DNA of 64,000 nt from Paraspadella gotoi (Eukaryota; Chaetognatha), in assembly GCA_051294375.1 (NCBI GenBank), contig CM119266.1, positions 7,522,933 through 7,586,932 of the forward strand, read 5' to 3'. The notes beneath the pieces were generated by a model. That model worked only from the letters and a program-made list of their open reading frames with translations, was not told the origin of the DNA and did no database searches. How positions within the stretch are numbered: the stretch's first letter is position 1; the number at the start of each line of letters is the position of its first letter. Made by a program: the position numbers and the translations under genes. Positions 52,454 through 64,000 of the stretch are shown here, one piece after another.

Positions 52454-52698
52454 GAAGTCTTACATTCAATTTACGTGACAATTCGTTGAACAAACACTTT
52501 CCTCTCGAAAGAGTCTTCACAGCCGTCAAACACTTTGGCAGACAGATGGGCAAACCTAAACATGACCCCTTCGCATTGCTGTGGACTGTGGCTAAAGAAC
52601 AGAACCTCATCATTTCCGTTTACTATTTAAACGTATTCAGTGAAAGACGTCATCTAATCTCACATCAAATATCCGCTATTTATAATTTCGAAAACTAA
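52454..52698 (+). CDS. Hypothetical exon, no family recognised
   Basis: After TATTTATAG an open frame reads LTFNLRDNSLNKHFPLERVF and continues through VKHFGRQMGKPKHDPFALLW to a TAA at 52696-52698. Composition is balanced, unlike most frames nearby, so it could be a real exon or a mobile-element fragment. There is no known motif, no partner exon and no clear promoter. Confidence 0.2.
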
Positions 52699-52993
52699 TC
52701 CCTTTCCCACTATATAAACTAGACTAAACTAGAAAATACAAACACAACGATTAAATTCCATCAGGAATACAAAAATACAAAATCCCTTTTTCTCCCCCCC
52801 CCCCACCACATTTTTTTTTCTCCGCGAAAAGACTAATTTAATTGCTTTTCTTCCCTTCTTCCTTTTCGTTCGATGTATTTTCTTTCTCTCACAAAAATCT
52901 TTTCGTTTTGTTTTGATTTCTCTCCAATTTTTTCGAAAGGATTTTCATGGAATCAAAACCAAATTGAAGTTTTACGTTGCTTTGGGTGTAGGG

Positions 52994-52995
<2 letters not shown>

Positions 52996-53064
<69 letters not shown>
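52996..53064. repeat. (GA)n microsatellite
   Basis: About 30 GA units with two single-base interruptions. A (CT)n run follows at 53265-53303. Confidence 0.95.
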
Positions 53065-53262
53065 TTATTGTCACCGATTCTTTCACCTTCTAAAATTACC
53101 AAACGACTGCTTCCACCAAGCACCAAGCACCAAGCAACTCCAATCTGAGGGAGACGCGCAGGTGTGGCGTCAACTCTTTTCTTCGTCATTAAATTTAAAG
53201 TAAAACCTGGAAAAAATTCCAAGGAATTCAAAGTCCAGACAGAACCCAGTTTCATTTTCTTG

Positions 53263-53307
<45 letters not shown>

Positions 53308-53309
53308 AA

Positions 53310-54120
53310 GATGGACAATTTAATTGGTTATTTGTATTATTCTTTTAATGGTTTTTACTTTATAGTTTGCATTGATTGGCTTTGTTTTTTCAATATTTTT
53401 GTTCTTTGACTGGTTACAATTTTCTAAATATATTAATATAGTAACAATCAAGTCACTAAATTAACAAAAAACGCCCCTCATAAAAGTAACTAAGTAGCCA
53501 AACTAACTCAACGTATTCTCATATCCCATAAGCAATTCGAAACCGAGCAATCAGAGAACGACCAAGCTAAACCAAGCTAAACCAAGCGACCGTTAAATTC
53601 ATGAAACCGAAAAAGTCATAAACTGAAACGAGGATGGGATTCGGCGGGAAAATTCGAAAGATGCGCCGTTTTTATGGCGGGAAAAAAAATGAAGTAATGA
53701 TGAGTGAAATTGTGATGGGAGAGTTGGAACGTGAAACGAAACTACAGCTGTAGTACAGGGAAATAAAATTAGGAAATTATAAATTGAGTAAATGAATACA
53801 ATTTAAATTAAAAAATCCAAAATTAAAATCAAAATTCAAAAAAGAATAAAAAACATTTTGAAAAAGCAAACGTAAACGTTTGATAAGTCGACTAAGAAAT
53901 TGGTTCGAAAATATAGTTATATAAAATAATACGGAAGTAGAAAAAAAAGAAAAGAATAAAAAATAAGAAAGAAAAGACAAAGAAAAAAAAATAGGGATGA
54001 GAACCCGAAAGAAAGAAAAAAGAAAAAAAAGAAAGAAAAAAGGAAAAAAAAAAGAAAGAGAGAAATTGAAAAATTTATGAGCGATTAACCGAAAACGAAA
54101 GGAACTTCTTCAACGCCATT
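53310..54120. other. AT-rich and A-rich intergenic sequence
   Basis: No gene is seen. A-rich GAAA/AAAG sequence fills 53935-54065. ACCAAGCTAA occurs in tandem at about 53560-53590. Confidence 0.4.
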
Positions 54121-54121
54121 T

Positions 54122-54157
<36 letters not shown>

Positions 54158-54316
54158 TCTTTGGGCTTTTAAAGAACGACGTCGTTTATCATCGTGAATT
54201 CGATGCCATTCACCTCCTCCTTGTCATATTGCCATCTCCAGGTCTATGCCGTCTCCTTCAAATGCCATTTCCCGCCCATGCCGTCTCTCATGCTCTTGTC
54301 ATCTGACAAAGAGAAG

Positions 54317-54357
54317 AGAAAGAGAGAGAGGGAGAGAGAGAGAGAGAGAGAGAGAGA
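54317..54357. repeat. (GA)n microsatellite
   Basis: About 20 GA units with one G insertion. Confidence 0.9.
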
Positions 54358-54539
54358 TAATTGTTGTGTTGAACTTTGATGTGGATTTATTCTTGTCTCG
54401 CTGGACTGAATTTTCGTCGTTCGTGATTCGAAGTCTTGAGCAGAAAAAGTTTGGCCTTTTGAAGGATTAAAAGTCGGCGAAGCGTGGGGCGTCGACCGGG
54501 AGTTAGAATGGAGATGAATCGCTATTTATAATTTTTTAT

Positions 54540-55440
54540 TATGAAAACAAAGTTTCTTTGTTTACAAAAACGGTTTTTCTTTAAATAAAAAAAAACGTTT
54601 TTTGTTTGTTTGTAAACAAATAAACTTTGTTTTCTCCTTAACTAAAACTCTATGAAAAGAAACTCTTAATAAAATTTGTTTTCTAAAAAAATATAATAAT
54701 ATAAATATATTTTATGAACCAATTTTTTTTAAGATCTAAATATATTTATTATTTATAAAAGATTTTAAATATAATAATATATATATATTTGTGATTTTTT
54801 CATTATTATAGTACTTATTGGGCAGCAGAAATAAACACAAATTGCCTTTAACCTTAAGCATGGTTTTTAATAATTTTTAAAACAAATCTTTACTAAGTAA
54901 TATTTTTTTTTGGATTTATAAATACCTCCACTCGGTCGAGTCGAGATAATGAGGCTTTGTAGAAAAGGCGCTGTATACAATCAGGTCACCCGATGGAAGG
55001 AGGAAGAGAAACGCGATAAATTAAAGCGCTAAATGTCAATATGTCCGGGGGGTACAGCGTCGTTTGAATACAGCGAAATAATGACGCTTTAACAAAGGCG
55101 GTGTACAGCGAGAGAGGGATGGAACGAAAAGGGAAGAAAGGAGGCTGGAGTTTGAAATGAAGATCCTTTCTAAATAATGATTGGATACAGAGATAATAAA
55201 AAAAGATGAAATAGAGTGATTATCAATTTTATTAAATATTAAATAATAATTAAACAAAAATTAAACTTAATCCTTAAATAATTACCAATCTTTTCCGGGA
55301 CAGTTAAAATGACAATTACAAAATATTTTAAATGGTAACAAATTTTCACGAATTTTCAAGAAGATAAAAGCGGATATCCCTACTATATATATAGTATATA
55401 TACTATATATTCTACTCAGGTTCTTCCTGTACTAGAAAAG
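54540..55440. other. AT-rich intergenic sequence
   Basis: An imperfect inverted repeat made of AACAAAGTTTCTTTGTTT-type sequence and its reverse complement lies at 54545-54635. An AT-alternating palindrome (ACTATATATATAGT) lies at about 55381. No gene seen. Confidence 0.4.
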
Positions 55441-55470
55441 TTTATGCAGACTTCACAATTGCTTCCAACG

Positions 55471-55518
<48 letters not shown>
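55471..55518. repeat. (GCC)n trinucleotide tract
   Basis: About 15 CGC units in AT-rich surroundings. A pure (GA)n run follows at 55612-55674. Confidence 0.95.
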
Positions 55519-55607
55519 AACAAAAAATCTACTCGGCGCCTTTTCGACGCTGCGGGTTTTCATTATGGGAACCATAAAAACGGTTTGACCTCAAAAAGCG
55601 ACGACAG

Positions 55608-55676
<69 letters not shown>

Positions 55677-56569
55677 CCGTTGCACCTTAGGCTTTTTTTT
55701 TATCTCCTCATATTTTCATCTTCTGAACTTCGTTTCTCTTTCCTTTTTTTTTCTTTTTTTTTCTTGGTTTTTCATCACCTGAAAAATATTTTAACTTCAC
55801 TGTTTATTTAAATAAAAACAATTTTGATCTATGAATTTGCTTTAGACATTCGCGAATCGTTCGTCCCAATCAAACTCTTTTTTGAAAAAAAAAAGAATCG
55901 CACATCGGCCCCGCTTTGGCTCAGATAACATGAACGTCGATTTGCAGCAAAAAGAAATCCCGTTCGATTCCCACGGTTCATAGTCGAAGTAAGCCGTTAA
56001 ATCGTTCAAATATAACCAAACGATATTTTTTTTTAATGTTATGATCTACGAGAAGAAATCGATAAGATTCGAAAGGAAACCGAATTTGAGATTTCCTTTC
56101 TCTCCTCTCGCGTTCCACTTTTAAAGCAGAACCAGTTGGCCAACAAGATGTTTCAAAAAACACCTCCAAATGTGCATCGAGATTCACCTCAACATCAGTG
56201 GAGGAGCGACTTTGCTACATAGTGATGTACATCACAAACGTCCGCCCATTCTCTTTCTTATTATACGCAATTTTTACATTAATTTCATTCATTCCAATTT
56301 GAACAACTCCCGCATTATGAGCCCTTTTTCCCGAAAGCGCCCTATTTGAACTTAAAATTCATAATTAGGTTTATTTGTCGGTTGGATAAATAGTTTAGAG
56401 AATAGGGATCGGGATTAGGTTAGGGATAAGTAGTGGGTGAGGGATAGGGATTATGTGAGAGCTTATCAACCCCAAACCACATACAACAGATTTACTGTTT
56501 TATCACCCCGTTTTCACGACGACTACCGATATCCCTTCTTATCACCACCATCTTTCTAAATCTTCCCGT

Positions 56570-56625
56570 TCTTCTTCTTCCTTCTCCTCCTCCTTCTCCT
56601 CCTCCTCCTCCTCCTCCTCCCAGGC
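56570..56625. repeat. (CTT/CTC)n trinucleotide tract
   Basis: CTTCTTCTTCC and CTCCTCCTC runs over about 55 bp. Confidence 0.9.
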
Positions 56626-56744
56626 ACAGCGACCTCCTGACCCCAAAGAGAATAAACTGAGTCGGCGGAGGTTTTATGCTGAGAGGAGAGAAGTCGGCTG
56701 AGAGTCGTATATCTGTTCGGAGGATGGAAAGAGGTGGGGGGTGG

Positions 56745-56995
56745 CAAATTGGCTGGTGATGGAGTGGCAATTTGGGAGTGATAGAGTGGCAATTTGATGG
56801 TGACGGAGTGGAAATTTGGTAGTGACAGAGTGGCAATTGGATGCTGATGGAGTGGCAAGTGGGTGGTGATGGTGTGGCAATTTGGTTGGGGTGGAGTAGC
56901 AATTTGGTAGAGACAGAGTGGCAATTGGATGCTGATGGAGTGGTAAGCGGGTGGTGATGGTGTGGCAATTTGGTAGTGATAGAGTGGTTGGGATG
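56745..56995. repeat. 24-25-bp minisatellite, GTGATAGAGTGGCAATTTGG
   Basis: About ten units with the core GAGTGGCAATTTGGTAGTGA. Higher-order pairing is visible: the phrase ACAGAGTGGCAATTGGATGC appears at about 56825 and again at about 56920. On the minus strand it gives His/Pro/Ser-rich frames that I do not regard as genes. Confidence 0.92.
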
Positions 56996-56999
56996 GAGG

Positions 57000-58020
57000 T
57001 AGTTATTAGTAAATCACGGGTAAAATAAAATCACAAAAGTAAATAAAATATAAATTTTTAAAATTATAATTATAAAAATACTTTAAATGCTCTAAATTAT
57101 GAATGATAGAAGATAAAATTTTATTAAATTACTAACGAATACTAAAATTTGCTCTTTGTTTAGTACAAAAATTTTATCAAGAAAAAGGCCTTAATTTAAA
57201 AAAAAATCTAATTTTTGGCGATTTTCACCGCGACGTTTTATTTACTTTGCCAAAAATAAAAAAAGAGAATTGGAAAAACTGTCATAAAACGGATTTAACG
57301 AGAAAAAGTAAAAAAGAAGGAAAATTGAATGGAATTCAAAAGTTGAACTCGAAAAAGTTTAAAGAATCGAATCCTTGATTAGCGCTTGTAAAAGGAGGAG
57401 GAGGAGCAGGAGGAGGAGGAGGAAGAGGCTCAGGAAATGAGGGCGCAGGGGGTTAGTGAATATTGATTGGGTGACTGTTGTTATTGTTTTTAGCTTATTG
57501 ATAAAATAAAAAAAAATAAAATAAAATCGAATAGAGAATTAACCAAAAAAATGACTAGTGATGATTAGAAAAATAATTAAGTGGCCTTTTTATACAATTA
57601 AAACATTATTTGAAATATTTAGAGGGTGGCCAGGTACTATGAAACGAATAAACTTGTCTGTCTGAGAGTCTTGGCTAAAAGCTTACAAGGTCCTGCTGTG
57701 ATAATACCTTGTATCTTGTATTAACTTGTTCAAAGGATGGAAACCTTAACCTACCATAGGTTGTCCAAAATTAGGGACAAAAGAGCTTACTTAATACAAG
57801 AATTGTTAATTTTTATATTGGATGTACCAATTTCATTACAAATGCTGATTCGTTAAGACAAATTTGTCTTTGATCGGTCCACACAGTAAATCTATTTTTC
57901 AGAGGTGGCGACAATCATTTCTCTTTTACGTTTTCCATGGAGAAAGAAAAACTTCTTTAGAAGATAAGAAAATAAAAAGTTGAAGAAGTTTGAGAAAAGA
58001 AAATCGAAAATCGATTTTCC
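57000..58020. other. AT-rich intergenic sequence
   Basis: No gene is seen. (GGA)n occurs at 57395-57430. A copy of a dispersed repeat lies at about 57640-57725 (also at 482-570 and, inverted, at 37120-37215). Confidence 0.4.
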
Positions 58021-58025
58021 CAATT

Positions 58026-58110
58026 TGGTTAACCCTCCCCTTAACACCCCATACTGTTAACCCTCCCCTTAACACCCGATTCTGTTAATCCTCCCCTTAA
58101 CACCCCCACT
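58026..58110. repeat. 28-bp tandem repeat, GTTAACCCTCCCCTTAACACC
   Basis: Three units with few changes. The TTAACCC core resembles telomere repeats only by chance. Confidence 0.9.
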
Positions 58111-58231
58111 TCCGAAAAGAAAAAAAGATTTGACTCCAAAGTTTCTCTCGACTTTTGACTCTAAGAAAACGAATCTCATTCGGAAGCGTCAAACGGTAGG
58201 AGATCTCGGCTCATCTGGATCATGATATAGT

Positions 58232-58297
<66 letters not shown>

Positions 58298-58298
58298 C
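58232..58298. repeat. (GA)n microsatellite
   Basis: About 33 GA units with one A insertion. Confidence 0.95.
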
Positions 58299-58319
58299 TG
58301 TTTTGCATTGCGAGTATTT

Positions 58320-59080
58320 CCCGGCGATGCAAAAGCTGCGCCTCATTTAAGTTGAATGAGGGAATTTAAAAAGTTGTCATTATTTTTTTTTACGGTAATC
58401 TGGTACAAATTTTGTTACAAATTTGCAATAATCAATTCAATACTGTTCGATTCTTTTAATTTAATCCGCATTCTTTATTAAAATTCATATATATATTCTA
58501 AATATCTTTTTAATTTTATTTTCTTTGAAAATGTCATCCTTTTACTTTAATTTCTCTAAATTTTCAATCTCTAGTATTTTAATTTTTATTTTTCAATCCA
58601 AGTATTACGTCGTCCAAAAAAAACCCGTTGACAATATTCTACTTCTTCTTAATCTTCATTTTCTATTCACACTTCATCTTCCTCCTAAAAACTTGTTTAA
58701 CCTCCCCCCCTTCCACTTCCCCACCATCCCGGGGGCCCAAACCCCCTCAACACCCCATCAGAATTTCGTCGAAACGCGAAAATCACTTTTTATTGAGCGG
58801 AAAAAAGTCTCCGATAAAAAAGTCCACGTTCGAAGGAAAAAAAAGAGAAAAAGGAAAAAAAAGAGAAAAAGAAAAAAACGGAAAAAAAAAGTTCTCGTGA
58901 AAACTCGAAAATTTTTTATCTTTTTTGAGCTTTTTTTGTTTTCACGGTGAAAAAGAGTTGAGTTTAGCGTTGGATTAAGTTAAAGGGTCAATAGAACCAG
59001 ATTCCAGATTTAGTAATTAGATTTTACTTCATTACAATTTTTCGATTTTAAAATCCAAAATTTTTCTCGTATTGTTGTGA
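58320..59080. other. AT-rich intergenic sequence
   Basis: No gene seen. A Lys/Arg-rich frame near 58800-58900 comes from AAAAAGAGAAAAAG repeats. Confidence 0.4.
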
Positions 59081-59086
59081 AATTGT

Positions 59087-59375
59087 AGTCGGGCATTGCC
59101 TAGGTTCACCCCGCCTATAATCATGACAGTTTCAGTTGTGATCCATTGGCTAATTTAGTAAAGGCATCAGCTCATGACCACTAGGTACCGGGTTCAATGC
59201 CAACCCGGTACCTACCCTGCGGGAAGTTTGACGACGGCGGTAAGCCGCCTTGGGGGCATGGAAAACCCTCAAGCATGGTTCCAAGCCCAGGACCCTTTCG
59301 ATGGGGGGTTATAGAAGCTACGTCTAGTCATCTTCCGCCCACTTAGCATCTTATCTACAAACTTACCCTCTTTGA
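59087..59375 (+). repeat. tRNA-derived SINE-like element, family 1
   Basis: This is the second long copy of the element at 5957-6240: GTCGGGCATTGC, TTCACCCCGCCTATAA, GGTACCGGGTTCAA, CCTACCCTGCGGGAAG and CCGCCTTGGGG are shared in order. It carries a small internal duplication (GGTACCGGGTTCAATGCCAACCCGGTACC), which forms a local hairpin. Confidence 0.7.
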
Positions 59376-60519
59376 ACGTCGCGAAGTTTTAACGGTTTTT
59401 TTTTCAAATGATTCTTTTTTATTTTCGTGATTTTTTTAGATTTTATTCGCTCGCATTTGATGCGCAAAATAACTCTTTTTATTGCAAAAACTAAAATTTG
59501 GAACAAGTCGAACAATTTTTTTATAAATCCTACGAACACTTTTGCTACAATTAAAATAATTTGCTAATTTAATTTTTCAAATTGTAACCGAGCGTGAGAG
59601 TTGCAATCAAGCTTGCAATCAAGCTTGCAAAATATTTAAGTCTCGGTCAGCGTCGATTCTCTGGTCCAGTTTGGTCAAGATGGGTTGGTCGATCTGAATG
59701 CTCGAGAAAAGAGAAGAGTTTATGACGGAAGGAAAAAGATGAAAGAAGAAGAAGATGGAAAGAGTAAGCGATATGGATATAACCACTTGGGAGATCAGTG
59801 GTACCCTTAGAAGCAATATTATAAAATATAATTATTTATTTTAAAAAAATTATTACATTAAAATAATTTTATTCGAAAAAAAAATATTACTTTAAGATTT
59901 AAATATCACTATATTAATATTTGATAATTTTTATTATTATTTTATTTTTGATTCTTTTTTATTTGTATCAATTAAACTTTTTTAAATTTTTTTTAATTTA
60001 AAAAAATTTTAATATATAATTTTTTTTATTAAAAAATAAATACCACAATAAGTAAAAGATCATATGTAAATAAATTAATAAATAAGTTTTTTGTAAAGAG
60101 GACATTATCCCCTTCCGGCGCCGCAGCCAGAAAAAAAATAGCGGAACAAATCCACTCAAGCGAAAAGTGTCACTTCCGGTCAAGCAGAGGATGAGAGAGG
60201 GGGTCGGGGGGGGGCGGATGGGTTAAGGGGAGGGTGACGGATGAAGGGAAGGGAGTGGAGGGGAGGTAAAGGGAAGAGTGTCAAAATAAAAGGAAAGGAA
60301 GATGTGGATTCAAGAGGAAGGGTGACAAAATATGGAGAAGAGGCGATGTGAACGAAGAAAATATGGCTCTGCGTATTGTATATTGCATAAGGAGAAGAAT
60401 GGTTTCTTTTTGAAATAAGAGTTTTGAAAGAAAAGTGTGTGTTGTTTAAATAATAACACCCACAAGAATGTCTGACGAGAAAAAGTGTGCTCGATATGGG
60501 AAACGAGAGTGATAATTAC

Positions 60520-60603
60520 CGAATAGAGCTGACGTTGCTTAATTTCATAGCTAAACCCAAGCCTCCCTGTTCGCTGATTCAATTTTTGATTACGCCATCG
60601 ACC
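60520..60603 (-). other. Possible 84-bp exon on the minus strand
   Basis: The segment is bordered by an acceptor (ATATTTTTCAG) and a donor (TCG|GTAATT), has no stop in one frame and reads GRWRNQKLNQRTGRLGFSYE. The only good donor upstream (TTGG|GTAAGT, about 60660) is out of phase with it. No family is recognised. Confidence 0.18.
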
Positions 60604-61469
60604 CTGAAAAATATGATCTAATATCGAAGCAATCCGGATGAAGTGAGCGGATTCGAACTTACCCAATTGAACTGACCTGATCAAGTGAGTCTTTCTCTCT
60701 TCGACTTTCTTCCTTCGATCTTCAACGACGACGACGAAGACGACTCCAGCTGACGACGTCATCTAGATCTTTTCTTTTTATGTTGATGTTGTTGTTGAGG
60801 TTGTTTCTGCGGTTGATGTTGTTGGGGCTTGCAGTTTTAACAGCTGCAATTATAGTCGTCTCTCGCTCTCTCTCTCTCTCGTTATATAGCTAATTTGATG
60901 TTGTTGTTTTTTTTGACGAATCTCGATTGTTGCCGCTCCTATGTTTATATGTTTATGTTGGTCCGATGTTCGTATTTATCAAGAGACGTCTTTTGTTTTT
61001 TTTCTCCCTCTTTTCTTTTTTCAGTAATTTCGGTCGTCGCGTCTATTTACATGGGGTTTTTTTTGTTGTTGTCTTTTTTATGTTTCTTCCTTTTGTTTTG
61101 TTCGTTTGCTTCGTCTGTTTTCCTCCTGTTTTTACGATCCTTATCTGACTCAGTCTCTCGATTTTTTTTTTCTCTCTTTTTTTCTTTTTCTTTTTCTTCT
61201 CTGTTTTTTTTCTTCTTTTATATTCGTTTTTTAATTTTCTTTTTTTTTTCTTTTCTTTCAACGTTTTTCTTTTTAGATCATTTTTTAATTTCGTAATTTT
61301 TTTTTTTCGGCCGCTAGGGTACAAGAAAAAAAAATCAGTTCGATATCCAGACGTCGAAATCAGGAAATGGCCGTTGTCGTCGTCGTCGTCGTCGTCGTCG
61401 GCAGCTGAATTAGTCTATGGACAAAAAAAAAACACGATGAGCTGCCGGGAGAGAGTTATTCGGCGCAAT

Positions 61470-61580
61470 GAGGGTGGTTTCGGCGCAGAGAGAGATGGAG
61501 TGGCGCGGATAGAGAGAGAGAGTGACGCAGAGAGAGATGGAGTGGCACGGACAGAGAGAGAGTGACGCAGAGAGAGACGA
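61470..61580. repeat. 46-bp tandem repeat with GAGTGACGCAGAGAGAGA
   Basis: Two and a half units with the phrase GCAGAGAGAGATGGAGTGGC. GTGACGCAAGAG-type phrases recur downstream to 61745. Confidence 0.85.
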
Positions 61581-61914
61581 GAGACGACGAATTTGACGCA
61601 AGAGGAAATGGCGTGTCTGGCGAGATTGACGTAAGAGGAAATCGAGGTGTGACGCAAGAGAGTTTGACGTAATCTGTCGTGACGCAAAAAAATTGGAAAG
61701 ACGCCTGTTTCTGTATTGGTTGTGACGCAAGAGGGAAAAAGTGGGCGTGGCCTTCGGTAGTGACGCGATCGGTGGGCGTGGATTCGTTTTATCGGGAAAA
61801 ACGGAAGAATAGAAAAGGAGAAAAGAGGAACCTTGTTCAAATGCTTGTTGTTGTCGTCGTTGTTGTTGCTGCTCGTGCTGCTGCTGATGCTGTCTTAAAT
61901 CGCTACTTCATTGA

Positions 61915-62050
61915 GAAGGTAGTCTGGCAGAGTCGGCAATGATAATCTGGCAAAGATAATGTCGGGATGGATCAAGTCGGCGATGATAAACTGGCAATGG
62001 TAAATTCAGCAATGATAGAGTCGACAAAGATAGAGTCGGTAAAGGTCAAA
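61915..62050. repeat. Degenerate short repeat, AGTCGGCAATGATAAACTGGCAA
   Basis: About six imperfect units. GGCGCCAAT-type repeats follow at 62125-62220. Confidence 0.7.
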
Positions 62051-62264
62051 CGCCATATCGAAGTGAAGAAATAAGGAATTCCGTTAGTGAGATGTTTGAA
62101 AATTTGTGGTGCAGATTTGTGGCGCCAATTTAGTTTAGGCGCCGCTTTATCGAATGACCTCATCGATTGGCGCTCGTTTCCGGAATTTGATTTCGGCGCC
62201 AAATGGTGAATAGGCGCCAATTAAATGCGAGGGCGTCGTCGTCGTCGTCGTCGTCGTCGCCTAT

Positions 62265-62830
62265 CAACTCTCTCTCTCTACTCTTTAAATCATCATTCTT
62301 CTTCTCTCTCTCCTCTCCCCCTCCTTCCTTCCCCTCTTGGCATCTCTCTGCTGTTCGATCCAAACTCAATTCAGGTCGGGCCAATCACAAATTCTCTCTC
62401 TTCTCTCTCTCTCTCTCTCTCGGCAAATTCTCTCTACTCTCTCTGTCTTCTTCCTCGTCTCTCTCCTCGTCTCAGATCACTCTATCATTCCATCCTCTCA
62501 CAATACTCTCTCAAATCGTCTCTTTCTGTCATGCCCTCTCTGTCCGTCCTATCGCTTACTACGTTATCTTACTCATGCTAACAGATCCAACGTCTCTGAA
62601 CAGTCGCCTTAATGATGAATGCGCACATATATATTATATTACTCTATCTCTCTACGACCAAACAGAATCAAAACTCCCCCTCCCCCCTCTCCTTCCTCTA
62701 CTCTAACGTCCCATTCTATTCTTACAGGGGGAAAACCTCCCCTCCTTCTCTCTCTCTCTCTCTCTCTCTTCTCTTCTCTCCTCTCTCTCATCTCTCTCTC
62801 TTCTCTTTCTCTCTCTCTATCGCCGCGGCG
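62265..62830. other. Pyrimidine-rich tract with short (CT)n runs
   Basis: CT-rich sequence with pure runs at about 62400-62420 and 62748-62770. Its open frames are Ser/Leu-rich by composition. No gene seen. Confidence 0.5.
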
Positions 62831-63269
62831 TCAAAACCAGAGGGGGTGGCGCTAAATCCATCGTTTTGCGTCGTGATCAACCGACGCCAAAACCACAAAA
62901 AACAAAAACCANNNNNNNNNNNNNNNNNNNNNNNNNGGAGTTCGTCTGGTTGGATATGTATGGTTGGAGAATGAGGAGGAATTGGCGAAGAGGCTGAGTG
63001 GAGTTGGATTTGGATACTTGGATCGAAGTTAATTGGGCGATGGAATTTCTGGGCAAAAAATTATAGGACGAACTCACCTCGGGAGATGAACCAGGATCAA
63101 AGTATTATGCCTGATCGATTGATCGATTTATCGACTGACTGATTGATTGGTCACGCCCACAAAGTCACGATGCGTCGTTAGCGTGGAATCCCACAGTGGA
63201 ATTCTGCTGATGTCGAATGGCACAGTGACGACGAATTTTTAACAAGGATCCTCGGTGATAAAGATAAAT

Positions 63270-63345
63270 GGGAGAATGACAGCGATGACGCCGATGACAG
63301 GGATGTCACTAATGACAGCGAAGACACTGATAGGGGAGATGACAC
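63270..63345. repeat. Degenerate short repeat, GATGACAGCGATGACGCC
   Basis: About four imperfect units of roughly 18 bp, rich in GATGACA phrases. Confidence 0.65.
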
Positions 63346-63674
63346 GAACGTTCCTCAATGACAAAGATGAGACGAAAGACTCGTCTCTTTTCTTCGACGA
63401 TTTTCAGATTCGCTCGTTTGTCATTCCTTCTTCTTCATCGTCGTCGTCGTCGTCGTCGTCGTCGACGCCGACGTCAATCGAAAGACGTCGGTTTATTGTC
63501 CCGATTGACTGACGGCGAAAAATGGGGAGATTAGGAGGACGAAGTCGTCGTCGTCGTCGTCTTTGCTGCAGTTGTTGTTGTTGTTGTTGTTGTTGACTGA
63601 TAAATTTTATTGTCGTTGTCTTGTTAAGCTTTTTTTGATGTATTTTTTTCCCTAAAGAAAAAAGAAGACGTTAA

Positions 63675-63880
63675 NNNNNNNNNNNNNNNNNNNNNNNNNN
63701 NNNNNNNNNNNNNNNNNNNNNNNNNNNNNNNNNNNNNNNNNNNNNNNNNNNNNNNNNNNNNNNNNNNNNNNNNNNNNNNNNNNNNNNNNNNNNNNNNNNN
63801 NNNNNNNNNNNNNNNNNNNNNNNNNNNNNNNNNNNNNNNNNNNNNNNNNNNNNNNNNNNNNNNNNNNNNNNNNNNNNNNN
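63675..63880. other. Assembly gap, 206 N
   Basis: Unknown sequence ending at a (CT)n run, again a gap at a microsatellite. Other small gaps: 871-880, 2814-2838, 9445-9566, 13504-13513, 42538-42562 and 62912-62936. Confidence 1.
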
Positions 63881-64000
63881 CTCTCTCTCTCTCATCGTTT
63901 ACATCTGTTTTTGTTTCACATGTTTTGATGTTTTTTTCCCGGTGGCGAATGTCACGCTCTAAAATCGAACTCGAAATTCACTGACGCCATTTTGAAAAAA

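Noticed and set aside
55906-55978. tRNA-like sequence with TTTGGCTCAGAT and GTTCGATTCCC
   Set aside because: Acceptor and T stems do not pair, so it is at best a tRNA-derived fragment.
56492-56968. Long minus-strand His/Pro/Ser-rich frames
   Set aside because: Most of their length is the 25-bp minisatellite in three frames; no start context or conserved domain is seen.

Overview
The window is nuclear DNA from an invertebrate animal. Genes have many short introns with GT..AG borders, the genome is AT-rich and full of (GA/CT)n and other microsatellites, and there are tRNA-derived SINE-like repeats. The gene families are animal ones: failed-axon-connections (FAX/CDR-like) proteins, a CYP2-clan cytochrome P450, an SLC34 sodium-phosphate cotransporter and a collagen with a C1q head. 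I cannot name the phylum with confidence.

Layout. 1-2.0 kb: repeats, including a direct duplication across a 10-N gap. 2.2-10.2 kb (+): a small FAX-like cluster with one orphan copy of exons 1-2, one gene with a frameshifted last exon (4747-7125) and a cleaner paralogue (8112-10159) that lacks two middle exons around a gap. 10.5-14.8 kb (+): an eight-exon P450 with a tRNA-Asp(GUC) gene antisense in an intron. 15.6-21.7 kb (-): an SLC34 phosphate cotransporter with nine common or alternative coding exons and two candidate first exons. 22.0-32.9 kb (+): two error-rich copies of the 5' two thirds of that same SLC34 locus, the first a mirror image of it, probably assembly artefacts. 32.9-36.1 kb: no gene recognised. 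36.1-41.7 kb (-): a short-chain collagen/C1q gene, read exon by exon with compatible phases. 42.5-47.0 kb: an error-rich second version of the collagen neighbourhood, with a possible 1.7-kb insertion. 47.3-64 kb: simple repeats, minisatellites and low-complexity DNA with only weak exon candidates.

The genes look like unrelated neighbours (detoxification or lysosomal FAX-like proteins, monooxygenase, phosphate uptake, extracellular matrix), and I see no evidence that they act in one pathway. The most striking architecture is partly technical: palindromes turn round inside (GA)n tracts, a 1,764-base block occurs twice without a difference, and 25-N gaps sit at the joints. This pattern fits unpolished long-read gap filling. 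The most interesting features that may be biological are a 40-bp minisatellite that carries the SLC34 exon-4 splice donor in each unit, the two alternative SLC34 first exons, the collagen-C1q gene, and a heavy load of microsatellites placed at or inside exon borders. I did not find a convincing new multi-gene system.
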